Below the pieces are notes generated by a model. It searched no databases, was not told the DNA's origin, and saw only the letters and a list, made by a program, of their open reading frames with translations. Of a stretch of 64,000 bases of DNA, positions 1 to 7,489 are shown one piece after another (the stretch's first letter is position 1; the number at the start of each line of letters is the position of its first letter). Made by a program: the position numbers and the translations under genes. Origin of the DNA: a virus; the IMG/VR virus record IMGVR_UViG_3300032163_000009, positions 1 through 64,000 of that record; one strand, written 5' to 3'.

Positions 1-1
1 A

Positions 2-97
2 GCCTTCACGCTTTTAGCCGGAACGCCAGTTGAAAACAGTATTCGCTTTTGTCCATTTTGCGGCGATGAAGTTTTGCAGACAGTGAGCGCAATCTAA
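2..97 (+). CDS. C-terminal end of a small zinc-ribbon protein (cut by window edge)
   Basis: Only the last 31 codons are present, ending at TAA 95-97. They contain RFCPFCG, half of a zinc knuckle, followed by a short hydrophobic tail. The same motif in the same position occurs in the small protein at 5329-5514 (KFCPYCG), so the two are probably members of one family of small phage zinc-ribbon proteins whose function is unknown. The start lies outside the window. Confidence 0.55.
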   Translation, partial: AFTLLAGTPVENSIRFCPFCGDEVLQTVSAI

Positions 98-164
98 CAC
101 CGGCTTGCACGCCGACTGTCTATCGTAGCGTCGATTATCGTAGTGGCTCGGCCATCGCCAGCGG

Positions 165-884
165 GTGAAGCCGAGACCGTTCGACCCGAATACCTACGGT
201 GGGTTGGTGCAATTCATCCGCGACGATGAATTGATGCTGCCCCTGAATCGGCCAGGCTACAAGGCGTGGAAAGAAGAGATCAACGCCAAGATCGATCGCG
301 GCTCGCGGGTGGTGATCTGTCCGTCGTATGTTCGATATGACAGCAAGATCGAAGAGCAGACGGTCGTGTATCACCGCGAGCATTGTTACCCGCCGCGCCC
401 GCGCAATGGCGTCTACACGGTGCAGCGCGTGTTGGAGAAGTCCGATTATCATTCGCGCCGCTTTGTGATCTATCACAATCCACAAGACGAAGTTTACGGC
501 AATTGGTATCAGGACTCGCATACTCGCAAGCGCTCGATCGGCTATTACGTCTACGAACGCGACTGGTGGGTGTTGAACTACGATCGCATTTCGATCGACG
601 ATCTGGACTATTACATCGGATCACGCTTTGAGCGTGACGAATATCTCGACATTCTGCCACTGCTCTATACGCTGCGGCAGCATCGCTTGCAAGAAATCGA
701 ATGGGAAAAGAACTTCGTAAAATTGATCGGCAGCCGTCTGGCTTGCGACGAGGCGATCGTCTGGAAGGCGGTCAACTGGTGGAAGTTCAAAACATTAGTC
801 AAGCGGCCAGTGACTTCCGATGAGCCGAAGGCGCTGCGCATGATCGAACAGAAAATCAAACAGATCCAAAAGAGAGGTGAATAA
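165..884 (+). CDS. Hypothetical protein, 239 aa
   Basis: I do not recognise this protein. It begins at GTG 165; an in-frame TAG at 141 leaves no earlier start, and no clear Shine-Dalgarno precedes it. The protein is rich in Tyr, Arg and Asp, has no membrane segment, and ends in a basic helical tail (residues 215-239). It is followed after two bases by the next gene, so it belongs to the rightward operon of small accessory genes. The start is the least certain part of the call. Confidence 0.7.
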   Translation: MKPRPFDPNTYGGLVQFIRDDELMLPLNRPGYKAWKEEINAKIDRGSRVVICPSYVRYDSKIEEQTVVYHREHCYPPRPRNGVYTVQRVLEKSDYHSRRFVIYHNPQDEVYGNWYQDSHTRKRSIGYYVYERDWWVLNYDRISIDDLDYYIGSRFERDEYLDILPLLYTLRQHRLQEIEWEKNFVKLIGSRLACDEAIVWKAVNWWKFKTLVKRPVTSDEPKALRMIEQKIKQIQKRGE

Positions 885-886
885 GA

Positions 887-1210
887 ATGTTGAGCAATGA
901 CTTGATGATGTTAGGCTTTACCGGCTTGATGCTGCTGGCCGCGTTCATGGGCATCTTGTTCGGCTGGTTTACGGCGGGTCGGTTTCATCGTTGGCGTGGC
1001 CGCAAAGTTTTGAACGAAGGTTCGGCTGATGATTTGAAGGAGCGCATTGAAATGCGGCGGGCGCTGCTCGGGCTGATTTATGAAAGAGCACACCCCGATC
1101 GAATACCGGCGAACAGTTTAATTCCACACTTGCACGACAGCACGCTGCGCCAATCGCTGCGGGCGATTCTCGATGAAGTGTGGCAAGACGAAATTCAATC
1201 GGAGGATTGA
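887..1210 (+). CDS. Small membrane-anchored protein, 107 aa
   Basis: One hydrophobic segment (residues about 7-29) is followed by a basic stretch (RFHRWRGRK), which predicts an N-terminal anchor with the remaining 75 residues in the cytoplasm. The soluble part is charged and helical. ATG 887 has a good ribosome site (AGAGGTGA) overlapping the end of the preceding gene. Function is not recognisable. The arrangement suits a small host-interaction or membrane-associated phage protein, but that is inference. Confidence 0.7.
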   Translation: MLSNDLMMLGFTGLMLLAAFMGILFGWFTAGRFHRWRGRKVLNEGSADDLKERIEMRRALLGLIYERAHPDRIPANSLIPHLHDSTLRQSLRAILDEVWQDEIQSED

Positions 1211-1212
1211 AC

Positions 1213-1737
1213 ATGATGCAAAGACCCCTATGCTTAAAATGCAATGTGGAAATGAAGCCAAAGAAAAACGGCGTGATGGTGGCGGAAACGGCCGGAGATT
1301 CATTGGCTGGCACGCTTCACTTCTATTGTTTGACGGCTGCCGACTTGCTGGAATGTCCGGTGTGCGGTTATGAGATCGTCGCCAATTATGCATCTCGACC
1401 GGCCTATCACGACGTCGGCGATCGAGCGCTGGAAGGCGTTGTCCGAAATTTACTCGATCACGATGTTCCGATCTATCTGTGCCATGAAATCAAAACGGCC
1501 CGCTTGATCGGGCTTGACTGGCCGGACTCGTTGCTGCCGTTGAAGGTGTGCAACAGATCGTATGACTGTCGCGCAGAAAAAGAAGGGCCGACAAATGCGC
1601 ACGGTTCACTGGACGAGACGCTGACACATCATCGCTATCACTGCCCGCGCTGCGACGTGCATCTCACCTCGTTGTTGTTGTGCTCCGGCTGCGGCACGCG
1701 CTATCGAATCGCTAAGCCGGTCGAGGAGCAAAGATGA
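1213..1737 (+). CDS. Double zinc-ribbon protein, 174 aa
   Basis: The start is placed at ATG 1213 because TCGGAGG lies just before it; an in-frame ATG at 1180 lies inside the previous gene. Four CxxC pairs are visible: CLKC near the N-terminus, CPVC near residue 50, and CPRC and CSGC near the C-terminus. This pattern suggests two zinc ribbons separated by an unrecognised middle region. Such proteins usually bind nucleic acid or proteins. The last four bases overlap the next start (ATGA), indicating translational coupling. Confidence 0.75.
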   Translation: MMQRPLCLKCNVEMKPKKNGVMVAETAGDSLAGTLHFYCLTAADLLECPVCGYEIVANYASRPAYHDVGDRALEGVVRNLLDHDVPIYLCHEIKTARLIGLDWPDSLLPLKVCNRSYDCRAEKEGPTNAHGSLDETLTHHRYHCPRCDVHLTSLLLCSGCGTRYRIAKPVEEQR

Positions 1738-2123
1738 GCGGCGATCGACCGTATGCCCCGCTAAAAGTGCGTGACGCAATTGAGCAACGCGACAGCAAGA
1801 GGCCGTATCAGCCGATCGATCGAGACACCCAACAAAAAGTAGTGACGGCCTTTCATGTGCCGCTGCCGGGCAATCGCGGACCGAAAGGCTATTGCACCGA
1901 TAAGCAGCGCTATGATATTACGGCTTTCTTATGCGGTGGCAATGGGAGCAGCAAAAACATAAGTGAGGCGCAAGGTGTGGCGTTGATTGAGTGGTTAGCC
2001 AAGCCGGAGTTGGCCGCGCTGGAAATGTTAGCCATTCTCGACTTTGTGCAGACTGTCGCCAGTGCAGGCGCGTGGCCGACTGAGCCGCCGTTGCCGTTGG
2101 GAGCAGACGATGATCTATCTTAA
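1734..2123 (+). CDS. Hypothetical protein, 129 aa
   Basis: Not recognised. The start overlaps the stop of the zinc-ribbon gene (ATGA). The N-terminal 60 residues are basic and proline-rich; residues 80-115 form a hydrophobic helical part. The 3' end overlaps the start of the following 55-aa gene by 14 bases, consistent with the compact operon. No motif gives a function. Confidence 0.65.
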   Translation: MSGDRPYAPLKVRDAIEQRDSKRPYQPIDRDTQQKVVTAFHVPLPGNRGPKGYCTDKQRYDITAFLCGGNGSSKNISEAQGVALIEWLAKPELAALEMLAILDFVQTVASAGAWPTEPPLPLGADDDLS

Positions 2124-2277
2124 ATGCACTTGCCCGTTTTTAATCAGCAACGGGGTTGATGATCCACACCTGCCCGATTGTCCGCAGAGCCGCAACTATC
2201 AAGCCGCAACTCAAGCGTCAGTCGAGCAACCAACGCAATTACCTTTGTTGCAAGGAGCAGATGATGAGCAAGTCTAA
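2110..2277 (+). CDS. Small Cys-containing protein, 55 aa
   Basis: ATG 2110 is preceded by GGAGCAGACG, a usable ribosome site. The protein starts MIYLKCTCPF and has a second cysteine in LPDCPQS, giving a CxC...C layout that could hold a metal. The C-terminal half is polar and probably flexible. It overlaps its neighbours on both sides. It may be another of the small zinc-binding accessory proteins in this block; no function can be stated. Confidence 0.55.
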   Translation: MIYLKCTCPFLISNGVDDPHLPDCPQSRNYQAATQASVEQPTQLPLLQGADDEQV

Positions 2278-3202
2278 AAACAAGCCGATGCCGATTGAAC
2301 CGAAGGCTGCCGCTAAAGAGATCATCAACATCTTGGGAAGAATTTTGTCCAGCGGCCATCGCCCTAGCGAAATCTTTGACGACTGGATTGAGCAAGTGCA
2401 AGCCAGTCTCAAGCGGCTGCCGCATTTGGCTCAAGCGTCAGCGGAAGGCAAGTCGCTGCCACCTGACCCGCCCGATATACAAAAGATGTTCGAGCGAATG
2501 CACAGTAAATATACGCCAGTGTGTCACGAGACGTTTAGCAAGGCGCTGGCTCAATTAGTCATTGCAGCGGAGGCCAGTTGGGAAGACATCTTAGGCGATG
2601 TCTATATGCAGTGGGGCGCACCGTCGAACGGCCTCGGTCAATTCTTTACGCCGTGGTCAGTGGCCTCGATGATGGCGCACATGACGATGGGCGACATCGA
2701 GCAGCAAATCCATGAGCGCATCAAAGCCGCTGCAACGAAAACGATCGTCGGCCAAGCCTTACTGATGAGCAGTTTGATCATCGATACACCCGCAGACGCG
2801 CAGGAATTTTTCTTCACGCGCTTGCTGCCGGCCGTGCTTCAAGACGTGGAGCCGATTACGATCTGCGATCCAACGGTGGGCAGTGGGGTGATGTTGTTAG
2901 CCGCGGCGGAATGTGTGCCAACCTGGGCGCTGCAATTGGGCTTGGTGCAATTCTTTGGCATGGACATTGATCAGACGTGTGTCACGATGGCGAAGATCAA
3001 CGTCATGCTTCACGGCTTGAACGGCTACGGGCTGGAATGCGCCGATGCACTGACGAACCCGTTGCTGCTGGCAATGCCGATCGCTGAGGAAGTTTACGCG
3101 CCGCTGAAAGATGCGCCGGTGGAAGTGAAGCAAGAAGTTTCGCGCCAATTGCGAACCGGCCAATACCAAATGAATTTGTTCGAGACGGAGGCAAAGACCT
3201 AA
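2264..3202 (+). CDS. Phage N6-adenine methyltransferase-like protein (no NPPY motif)
   Basis: The fold is that of the type I/gamma N6-adenine DNA methyltransferases. GQFFTPWSVASMM is the usual motif upstream of the SAM site, DPTVGSG is motif I for SAM binding, and MDIDQTC follows as the acidic second strand. The catalytic NPPY/F motif that should come next is absent: the chain continues through ADALTNPLLLAM and stops about 50 residues later. A phage family with this shortened form is known and often annotated as N-6 DNA methylase. ATG 2264 is chosen over 2261 for better spacing from AGGAG. DNA adenine methylation is possible but activity is doubtful. Confidence 0.75.
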   Translation: MSKSKNKPMPIEPKAAAKEIINILGRILSSGHRPSEIFDDWIEQVQASLKRLPHLAQASAEGKSLPPDPPDIQKMFERMHSKYTPVCHETFSKALAQLVIAAEASWEDILGDVYMQWGAPSNGLGQFFTPWSVASMMAHMTMGDIEQQIHERIKAAATKTIVGQALLMSSLIIDTPADAQEFFFTRLLPAVLQDVEPITICDPTVGSGVMLLAAAECVPTWALQLGLVQFFGMDIDQTCVTMAKINVMLHGLNGYGLECADALTNPLLLAMPIAEEVYAPLKDAPVEVKQEVSRQLRTGQYQMNLFETEAKT

Positions 3203-3909
3203 TGGCAAGTAGTCAAATCGTCCGATATAATCGGCATGAATTTGATCTGCGCGAAACCGATCAAGTCAAGGCCCTGACCAACTCGTTGCGCACGTCGTTG
3301 AAATTTCCTGAGAAATTGGATCAGTTTATCGAATCCTCAGCGGCGGAGCGCGACCGCATGAAGTGGCAAATGGCGCGAGCGCTGGTCAAATATCTCGACG
3401 CCTTCCCGAAGAACCTGCGCTCGATCGTGCGACCATTGATCGTGGAGCACTACGCGCCGATCATGCGCAACGAAGAAACAACGGTGCGCGAAATGCTCCA
3501 CACCGCCGAGGTCATCCCGATCGGGCTGGAGCAAGACGATCGCTTGTCGATGTTAGGCTTCTCGCACTGGACACGGTTGGCCCGCGTCGGGGATGTCAAA
3601 CTTATCAAGCAGATGCTCGATCAAATTGTTCGAGAAGCCAGCGAAGCCACGCGCATTACATGCGAGTATATCGATCGCCTAAACATCTCGAACAAATTGC
3701 AAAGTGAAGGCTTCGGCAAGCCGGAGATCAACGCGCTGCTGCCGACGCTGGCACCGGCGCAGCCGTCCCACAGTCGTATTCAAGGTCAGGTCGAAGTTTA
3801 TCAAAACGGTCAAGGGCCGCGCAAAGTGATTTGGTTGCCGGTCGATGATCTACAATTTGCCGAAGGCGATCAAGTGATCGTCATTCGGCGCAAAGTGAGC
3901 GAGGAATAA
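3202..3909 (+). CDS. Hypothetical helical protein, 235 aa
   Basis: The start overlaps the stop of the methyltransferase-like gene by one base, so the two are probably translationally coupled. Residues 15-165 are largely helical and charged; the last 45 residues look beta-rich (EVYQNGQGPRKVIWLPVDD). No known motif is visible. Its fixed position after the methyltransferase-like gene may point to a joint role in DNA metabolism, but this is only a context argument. Confidence 0.7.
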   Translation: MASSQIVRYNRHEFDLRETDQVKALTNSLRTSLKFPEKLDQFIESSAAERDRMKWQMARALVKYLDAFPKNLRSIVRPLIVEHYAPIMRNEETTVREMLHTAEVIPIGLEQDDRLSMLGFSHWTRLARVGDVKLIKQMLDQIVREASEATRITCEYIDRLNISNKLQSEGFGKPEINALLPTLAPAQPSHSRIQGQVEVYQNGQGPRKVIWLPVDDLQFAEGDQVIVIRRKVSEE

Positions 3910-3910
3910 C

Positions 3911-4171
3911 ATGGCAGAAAATAAATTGCCTTTGCAGGTGTGGTTTGACGATCACGATTGGGTCGTGGCGGAGACTGCGGCCGATGCTACCGACATCATG
4001 CACGAAGTCTACGGCAATGACAGTTCGGCGCAGCCGGAAGATTTCAGTCAGTTAAGCAGCGACGAATCTATCTCGATCTTCGACGGCGAGACAGAAGAAA
4101 CAGTCAAGCACACGGCCGCTGAATGGATTGCAAGCAATGGGCGAGGCTTACTGGCCTCGGTCGATTTCTAG
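3911..4171 (+). CDS. Small acidic hypothetical protein, 86 aa
   Basis: A short acidic protein with WFDDHDW near the N-terminus and many Asp, Glu and Ser residues. It follows the previous gene after one base and is followed at once by the next. No membrane segment or known motif is seen. Strong acidity in small phage proteins sometimes indicates DNA mimicry or protein binding, but there is no direct support for that here. Confidence 0.65.
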   Translation: MAENKLPLQVWFDDHDWVVAETAADATDIMHEVYGNDSSAQPEDFSQLSSDESISIFDGETEETVKHTAAEWIASNGRGLLASVDF

Positions 4172-4179
4172 GCGCAGAG

Positions 4180-4869
4180 ATGAATACAGACGATCCGCAG
4201 ATCAAAGAACTACAAGAACGCGCGGCGCAGCATCGAGCGCGAGCAGCCGCACTGCGCCAGCGACGCGAGCACCGCTTCGACAATGCGCCCGGCTCATTCG
4301 TGACTGGTAGCAGCGGCCGCCGTCGATCGGGACTTGCCAAGCGCAGCGAACGCGCAATGGCCGGCGCACTGAACGACAGTCGCAAGGCGAGCTGGCACGA
4401 TGATCGAGCAGCGCATTTGGAATATCGAGTCAAGTGGCTGCTCGGCGAAGAACAACGATCAATCGATCGGCTTAAAGCGCAAGCCGATCAAAAAGCAAGC
4501 CGAGCAGCGGCTACCCGGCAACGGCGAGCGATGACTGCGCAAGAAAAATTGTTTGCCTATCACTGCGCCACAGGCTGGGCCTATGCTGATAAGAGCCGCT
4601 GGCAAGACAATGATTACACTTTGATCGCCATTCTCTTTGCCAGCGATTTGACGGTGAGTATTCACAATCCGTGCGCGCCTGACCTCATGGCTTTGATCGA
4701 GGCGGACATAGCGAAAATAAAAGCGCGAGTCGGTGAGAAGGTTGGGTATAACGGTGGCAGCACCTATTTTAGAATCGGTTACAAGTTGCCTGAATCAAAG
4801 GCACTGGACGAAGAAGAAGACCAACAATCTCGAAAGGCTGTGGAGGCATTGTATGCACAGATGGCTTGA
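4180..4869 (+). CDS. DUF3560-like Arg/Ala-rich protein, 229 aa
   Basis: ATG 4180 is preferred because an in-frame ATG at 4123 overlaps the previous gene and lacks a ribosome site. Residues 5-110 are a long Arg/Ala/Glu-rich helical segment with an interruption (GSFVTGSSGRRRSGLAKR) that resembles the helical half of DUF3560 proteins found on phages and plasmids. The C-terminal 110 residues are globular, with a GWAYADKSRW segment. The family has no established function. I assign it by pattern only. Confidence 0.55.
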   Translation: MNTDDPQIKELQERAAQHRARAAALRQRREHRFDNAPGSFVTGSSGRRRSGLAKRSERAMAGALNDSRKASWHDDRAAHLEYRVKWLLGEEQRSIDRLKAQADQKASRAAATRQRRAMTAQEKLFAYHCATGWAYADKSRWQDNDYTLIAILFASDLTVSIHNPCAPDLMALIEADIAKIKARVGEKVGYNGGSTYFRIGYKLPESKALDEEEDQQSRKAVEALYAQMA

Positions 4870-5065
4870 CTGGTATGTAGCCCTGTCGGCTTTGTTCGGA
4901 GGCGGAGCAGCGGCTTTCTTTATGCTCGGCGCAATTAGCGCAGCGACTTATCCAGTCGATGCCCTATTCTGCATCTTGGCCGCGCTGGTGCTATTGCTGC
5001 TCGTTGCGATCGGCGGCATTGGGCTGATCTTGATGAGAGTGGCGGGCTTGAACAATGATCGTTAA
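4853..5065 (+). CDS. Small membrane protein, two spans, 70 aa
   Basis: ATG 4853 follows a GGAGG site at about 4842, inside the previous gene. Two hydrophobic helices (residues about 8-30 and 38-62) are separated by a short loop with a Pro and an Asp. The size and topology resemble small phage membrane proteins, such as class II holins or host-membrane effectors. It lies far from the lysis genes at 7.5-13 kb, so a lysis role is not favoured. It overlaps the next gene by 11 bases. Confidence 0.65.
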   Translation: MHRWLDWYVALSALFGGGAAAFFMLGAISAATYPVDALFCILAALVLLLLVAIGGIGLILMRVAGLNNDR

Positions 5066-5345
5066 CCCTAGCCCGCCGTTTGCGGTTGAGCATGTGCTGC
5101 CGATCATGCGCGATGAAAAGACGCAGACGCGGCGCGTAGTTTGGCCTCAATCGAGTTACGCGTCAGCCGATTGGAAACCGAAGCACGGCCCAGTTGGCAC
5201 GCGCTGGTATCTGCGCGAAGCATTGGCGCGACACGACGGCGAGTCCGGTCGATGGATTTTGTACGCGGCCGATCACGCCTTCGCTAAAAACGACGCAGGT
5301 CAAGCGTTGTTAGGCGTTTGGGGGTCAAATGGAAAACACTTGTGA
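5055..5345 (+). CDS. N-terminal part of a phage ASCH-like (PUA-fold) protein
   Basis: The segment LPIMRDEKTQTRRVV and the later WYLREAL are characteristic of the phage ASCH-like family, whose members read roughly KTQTRRV...WVREA...MPRWASR...VRVERLQDIS. Here only the first half is in frame; the chain ends at 5345. The second half of the family signature is found at 5539-5780 in another frame, after the small zinc-ribbon gene. This is therefore probably a gene split by insertion or rearrangement. ASCH domains are thought to bind RNA or modified nucleotides. Expression of this half alone is possible. Confidence 0.6.
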   Translation: MIVNPSPPFAVEHVLPIMRDEKTQTRRVVWPQSSYASADWKPKHGPVGTRWYLREALARHDGESGRWILYAADHAFAKNDAGQALLGVWGSNGKHL

Positions 5346-5514
5346 ATGGGGTTATTTGGAAGATGACGATGTTTGGGAAACATCCTGCGATGAGATGCAC
5401 TATCTCAATAGTGGTGATCCCGAAACAAATCGGTATAAGTTCTGTCCGTATTGTGGGCAACGCCTAACAATGCGTGCAGTGGACGCTGCGCCGATTGAGG
5501 CGGATGAAGAATAA
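5329..5514 (+). CDS. Small phage zinc-ribbon protein, 61 aa
   Basis: The protein has the layout of a common small phage family: DDDVWETSC near the N-terminus, a variable stretch, then KFCPYCGQRL. The cysteines can hold one zinc. It is related to the fragment at 2-97. It begins inside the end of the ASCH-like N-terminal half and separates it from the C-terminal half, so it may have been inserted there. Function is unknown. Confidence 0.7.
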   Translation: MENTCEWGYLEDDDVWETSCDEMHYLNSGDPETNRYKFCPYCGQRLTMRAVDAAPIEADEE

Positions 5515-5586
5515 AGTTATGGCGGCTTGCGCCACTAACGCAAGCCGAAATGGCGTTGGAAGAAAAGTAAACTGGCGTCGCTGTAT

Positions 5587-6021
5587 ATGCCAGCCAACTG
5601 CGCTCGAACGCGCCTGCTCGTCGTCGGGGTTCGAGTCGAACGCTTGCACGACCTCAGCGCAACGGATTGCCGCGCTGAGGGCTATAGCGCTCGAACCGAT
5701 TACTTTTCGGAATGGGACAAGATGAACGCCGATCGCGGCCACGCGGCTGAAACAAATCCAGTGGTATGTGCTTATACGTTTCTGCGAGAGCGGCCAACTT
5801 TTGTTGAGCGCTGGCGGACAGAATCAGAAGCACTAGGCATTCCGCTTTATAATCGCGCGACGATCGCCCAAATGAAAAGCGGCAAGGCGCGAGTGTTTCG
5901 GCCTGGTCATATCAACCCTGATAATTTCTTGCCGGAACCGCAAGAGTTCGACACCTACTATGCGGCCTTCGATTACTTGCAAGCCTATCTGCTGGCCGTT
6001 AAGGAGAAGATGCAGCGATGA
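5587..6021 (+). CDS. C-terminal part of a phage ASCH-like protein
   Basis: This reading frame contains VGVRVERLHDLSATDCRAEGY and NADRGHAAETNPVVCAYTF in the order expected for the second half of the phage ASCH-like family. Family-like coding sequence begins upstream of the first ATG, right after a TAA at 5536: the in-frame codons there give KPKWRWKKSKLASLYMP. No good start or ribosome site precedes either point. The frame continues 70 residues beyond the usual family end, which argues that it is not merely decaying. It is either one part of a broken gene or a product started at ATG 5587. Confidence 0.55.
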   Translation: MPANCARTRLLVVGVRVERLHDLSATDCRAEGYSARTDYFSEWDKMNADRGHAAETNPVVCAYTFLRERPTFVERWRTESEALGIPLYNRATIAQMKSGKARVFRPGHINPDNFLPEPQEFDTYYAAFDYLQAYLLAVKEKMQR

Positions 6022-6485
6022 AAGTTCTATCTATTCAGCAGCCGTGGGCTTCTTTGATTATGGCCGGAGTGAAGCACGCCGAAACGCGATCGTGGTCAAC
6101 GCTGCATCGCGGGGAGTTAGGCATCCACAGCAGCGCCTCGATCGCAGGCTACATGCGCAACATTTACGAAGAAGATAGTTTGTTCTGCGCGTTGCTCAAA
6201 GATATTGGCGTGCTGAAATGGCCTGACATTTTCAAATTGCCGTTAGGCAAATTGCTTGGCACCGTCAACCTGATCAATTGCGTCTCCACGACCAGCGGCG
6301 ATCACTACTGGTCAACCGTTGAACGGGCGCTCGGAGATTTTTCGCGCGGGCGCTTCGCCTGGCTCTTTGACAAAGAGCGCACGGTGTACGCGCAACCGAT
6401 TCCGCTGCGCGGTTCACTGAGTCTGTGGACTTATAATCCGCCGACTAGCGCGACAAATGAGGTTGATCTAACGTGCCGAAATTGA
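6018..6485 (+). CDS. ASCH domain protein, 155 aa
   Basis: The start MKVLSIQQPWASLIMAG, followed by KHAETRSW and IHSSAS, is the classic ASCH signature. The segment GKLLGTVNLINC and the C-terminal PIPLRGSLSLW complete the PUA-like beta barrel. ASCH proteins are proposed to bind RNA, and some act on modified cytidine; no substrate can be inferred here. ATG 6018 overlaps the previous stop (ATGA). Together with the split relative just upstream, this gives two unrelated-length ASCH proteins side by side. Confidence 0.85.
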   Translation: MKVLSIQQPWASLIMAGVKHAETRSWSTLHRGELGIHSSASIAGYMRNIYEEDSLFCALLKDIGVLKWPDIFKLPLGKLLGTVNLINCVSTTSGDHYWSTVERALGDFSRGRFAWLFDKERTVYAQPIPLRGSLSLWTYNPPTSATNEVDLTCRN

Positions 6486-6958
6486 TCGCCGTTCCAATCA
6501 CACTCAGAGAAGCAAATAATTTTGTGTCTGAATACCACAGACACAATGGCCGTACAGCGCGTGACGGTGGAAAGTTTGCGATCGGCGCATCAACTGGAGC
6601 GGAATTAGTTGGAGTTGCAATAGTTGGTAACCCACTGTCTGCAACATATATGGACGGATTTACGGCAGAGGTTTTACGAGTTTGTGTTTCGCCCGCTTCA
6701 CCAAAGGGTACAAACTCGTTTTTATATTCTCGATGCTGGAAAGCATATCGAGCGATGGGCGGATTAAGATTGATCACTTATACACTCACTTCTGAAAGTG
6801 GCGCATCATTGCGCGGCGCTGGCTGGACTGTTCTGCATAAAACACAAGGACATGATGCTTGGGCGGCTAAATCTCGAATGGATGGCAAAGAGCGCCAATG
6901 GCAAAGTGTTTACGGCCAGCAAAAGATATGCTGGATTGTTGAAGAGGTGAAACCATGA
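6473..6958 (+). CDS. XF1762-family GNAT-like phage protein, 161 aa
   Basis: The features SEYHRHNGRTARDGGKFAIG, ELVGVAIVGNP, EVLRVCVSP and SGASLRGAGW match the XF1762 family, a GNAT-like group common in phages and prophages whose substrate is not known. The usual early HRHN segment and the late LR.AGW segment are both present, so the protein looks intact. This gene and the two after it are visibly richer in A and T than those before 6400, which suggests separate acquisition. It overlaps the ASCH gene by 13 bases. Confidence 0.8.
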   Translation: MPKLIAVPITLREANNFVSEYHRHNGRTARDGGKFAIGASTGAELVGVAIVGNPLSATYMDGFTAEVLRVCVSPASPKGTNSFLYSRCWKAYRAMGGLRLITYTLTSESGASLRGAGWTVLHKTQGHDAWAAKSRMDGKERQWQSVYGQQKICWIVEEVKP

Positions 6959-7074
6959 GACAAGAATCAGAGTTAGATAAATTCAAAGCCGCCCTTAAGA
7001 TCATTGTAAATGCTCCAAAGGAAAAGAAGCGCAAACCAAAGAAACCGAATAAGAAAAAGCGAGTAACGAAATGA
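6955..7074 (+). CDS. Small basic protein, 39 aa
   Basis: Too short for many gene finders, but well supported by its position. ATG 6955 overlaps the XF1762-type stop (ATGA), GAAGAGGTG provides a ribosome site, and the stop overlaps the next start (ATGA). The N-terminal half is a short amphipathic helix and the last 20 residues are mostly Lys, Arg and Pro. Short proteins of this form recur in phages next to XF1762-type genes. Nucleic acid binding is plausible. Confidence 0.6.
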   Translation: MRQESELDKFKAALKIIVNAPKEKKRKPKKPNKKKRVTK

Positions 7075-7229
7075 AGTTCAGATTCTTTTTCGCGTGGTTC
7101 GATTTCTGGATCGGATTCTATTATGACGTTGGACATCGAACCCTGTATATAAATCCGTTACCGATGTGCGTATTTCGGTTTGAGTTCACGGGAAAAATTG
7201 ACGAATCGAAACACCGAACCGATCGCTAG
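7071..7229 (+). CDS. Small conserved aromatic phage protein, 52 aa
   Basis: ATG 7071 overlaps the stop of the preceding small gene. The sequence FAWFDFWIGFYYD, then RTLYINPLPMCVFRF, fits a widespread small phage protein of unknown function that I recognise by its pattern of aromatic residues and the Leu-Tyr-x-x-Pro-Leu-Pro segment. It is the last gene of the rightward block and is followed by the convergent junction. Confidence 0.65.
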   Translation: MKFRFFFAWFDFWIGFYYDVGHRTLYINPLPMCVFRFEFTGKIDESKHRTDR

Positions 7230-7261
7230 TGGTTTATGCGTCAAGTATATTATTGCCCAAT

Positions 7262-7310
7262 AATTCGCAGACTTATCCCAGTTGTGATAAGTCTGCGAAT
7301 TTGGTATAAT
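7262..7310 (+). promoter_or_regulatory. Promoter overlapping a perfect 16-bp inverted repeat
   Basis: Arms 7262-7277 and 7286-7301 are perfect reverse complements with an 8-base loop. TTGTGA (7282-7287) and TATAAT (7305-7310) are separated by exactly 17 bases, and the -10 is preceded by TTGG. The repeat overlaps the -35 and spacer. It may be an operator, or a hairpin ending transcription from the left, although no T-run follows it. The promoter points rightward into a stretch of only about 165 bases before a strong terminator. Confidence 0.55.
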
Positions 7311-7316
7311 GCACAG

Positions 7317-7482
7317 CGGAGGCGCGCAAACTATGTTAGACGGTAACGATCGTCAAAGTGTTTTACCCGACTGGTAGCGCCGATCCCGCAAGGTGAATCG
7401 GCCTTTAGCAAAAACTGGTCGGTTCGCTATTATTCTTGAAATGAAAAGGCCGCGTTGATCATGATCAACGCGGCCTTTTTTG
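7317..7482 (+). ncRNA. Possible short transcript between promoter and terminator
   Basis: A transcript from the promoter at 7282-7310 would run about 165 bases to the palindromic terminator. It contains a GGAGG followed 10 bases later by an ATG at 7334, giving a 14-codon mini-reading frame (MLDGNDRQSVLPDW), and a small stem (GCCGAT/ATCGGC). Either a small regulatory RNA or a very small peptide is possible. It would be antisense to any leftward read-through. This is inference from signals alone. Confidence 0.3.
7444..7482 (+). terminator. Bidirectional terminator, 18-bp perfect palindrome
   Basis: The sequence from 7444 to 7479 is a perfect palindrome with four A at one end and a T-run at the other (TTTTTT on the + strand, TTTT on the - strand). 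It lies between the rightward accessory block and the leftward late block, and would stop transcription arriving from both sides. The GC-rich stem and U-tract make this a confident intrinsic terminator. Confidence 0.9.
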
Positions 7483-7489
7483 TTGTCTA

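Noticed and set aside
7317-7440. Possible tRNA in the short unit after the promoter at 7282
   Set aside because: No acceptor stem, anticodon arm or proper TPsiC loop can be formed; only a GGTTCG word is present.
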